Below, one piece after another: positions 7,058-7,596 of a stretch of DNA of 7,596 bases. How positions within the stretch are numbered: position 1 is the first letter of the stretch; every line of letters starts with the position of its first letter. This DNA comes from Pseudoselenomonas ruminantium (GTDB taxonomy: Bacteria > Bacillota > Negativicutes > Selenomonadales > Selenomonadaceae), in NCBI GenBank assembly GCA_002448495.1, contig DJYL01000055.1, forward strand, positions 1 through 7,596, in the 5' to 3' direction. A model generated the notes under the pieces. That model made no database searches. It had not been told where the DNA came from and saw only the letters and a list, made by a program, of their open reading frames with translations. The position numbers and the translations under genes were made by a program.

Positions 7058-7596
7058 GGGTCCACTCCTTCCAAAGTTTTTCTGCCTGTTGGAAACTCTC
7101 CTCCAGACTGCCACTATTATCAATAAAGGTATCTGCCCGCTTTTTCTTTTCACTTAGCGGCATCTGGGCGGCAATGCGCCCCCGGGCTTCGGCCTCCGTA
7201 TAGCCATTGCGCCGCATAAGGCGCGTAAGCTGGGTAGCCTCATCCACAAATACCAAACAATTCTCCTCTGTCATTTTATCCCATCCGGCTTCAAAGAGCA
7301 ATGGCACATCGAGAATAATTACCGGAAAATTTTTCTTCTGCATACAGGCTATCTGCTGGCGCATAACATGGGCGAGTATGGGGTGTGTATGGTCATTAAG
7401 CCACTGCAATTCGCCTTCATCAGCAAAGACCTTTCTGCCAATTGCCTGACGGTCAAGTGTACCGTCAGAATTCAGAATGTCCTCACCAAAATGCTGCACA
7501 TAAATCTTATAGAGAACGCGTTTCGGTTTGGACAAGTGATGGGCAATGGCATCCACATTTAAGACCGCCGCCCCCTTTTCCCGAAAGAATTTGGCC
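7041..7596 (-). CDS. coaE: Dephospho-CoA kinase, 5' end outside the window
   Basis: Catalyses the last step of coenzyme A synthesis: ATP-dependent phosphorylation of the ribose 3'-hydroxyl of dephospho-CoA, in the cytoplasm. 184 codons are visible. The frame stays open to the window edge and reads AKFFREKGAAVLNVDAIAHH there, so translation from the internal GTG at 7556 is not the real start. Only about 15 residues, including the P-loop (GLTGGIxSGKS), lie outside. Seen: the substrate Asp motif as NVD, keeping the second Asp, which corresponds to E. coli D33; THPIL; DVPLLFEAGW; an Arg-rich lid near LTRLMRRNGYTEAEARGRI; and AAQMPLSEKKKRADTFIDNSG, the typical C-terminal signature. The stop (7041-7043) lies inside the transglycosylase gene, so the two are probably co-translated. 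First visible gene of the coaE-slt-polC operon; its promoter is not in the window. Confidence 0.95.
   Translation of the reverse strand, partial: AKFFREKGAAVLNVDAIAHHLSKPKRVLYKIYVQHFGEDILNSDGTLDRQAIGRKVFADEGELQWLNDHTHPILAHVMRQQIACMQKKNFPVIILDVPLLFEAGWDKMTEENCLVFVDEATQLTRLMRRNGYTEAEARGRIAAQMPLSEKKKRADTFIDNSGSLEESFQQAEKLWKEWTHAGIS
7065..7070 (-). promoter_or_regulatory. Ribosome binding site of the transglycosylase, inside coaE
   Basis: AAGGAG on the minus strand, part of the longer GGAAGGAG, seven bases before the ATG at 7057. It lies within the last codons of coaE and decides the transglycosylase start. Confidence 0.8.

Noticed and set aside
7058..7153. Longer N-terminus for the transglycosylase, starting at 7153
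   Set aside because: The extension lies within coaE, has no ribosome binding site and would place odd sequence before the membrane anchor; AAGGAG directly supports 7057.

Overview
The window looks like chromosomal DNA of a Firmicute, most plausibly of the Negativicutes (Selenomonas, Mitsuokella or Megamonas type). The main reason is a PolC-type replicative DNA polymerase, which is a Firmicutes hallmark. The mid-range base composition of the coding DNA and a PolC without the usual inserted proofreading domain fit a Negativicute, but the genus is inference and no rRNA is present to settle it.

Layout. (1) 19-1698, minus: a complete CstA-family membrane carrier (pyruvate or peptide uptake), with its own promoter and ribosome binding site upstream at about 1700-1813. 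(2) 1814-2602: an AT-richer, gene-poor stretch that looks like a rearrangement scar. It holds a truncated Fic-family gene on the plus strand (1986-2387), which keeps the inhibitory-helix motif but has lost the catalytic motif. It also holds a strong hairpin (2434-2458) and, on the minus strand, a fragment of about 31 codons of UDP-galactopyranose mutase (glf) directly behind the polC stop codon. (3) 2603-7596, minus: a tightly packed operon read in the order coaE (5' end off the window), a membrane-anchored lytic transglycosylase, then polC. The first two genes overlap by 17 bases and the last two are 12 bases apart.

The operon joins coenzyme A synthesis, peptidoglycan cleavage and chromosome replication, all growth-linked housekeeping jobs. 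The feature most worth a second look is PolC. At 1276 aa it is about 160 aa shorter than the Bacillus subtilis enzyme, and the shortfall is the missing DEDDh 3'-5' exonuclease. Its PHP domain keeps all nine canonical metal ligands, so proofreading may come from the PHP domain or from a separate exonuclease. No tRNA, rRNA, CRISPR array or intact mobile element was seen.
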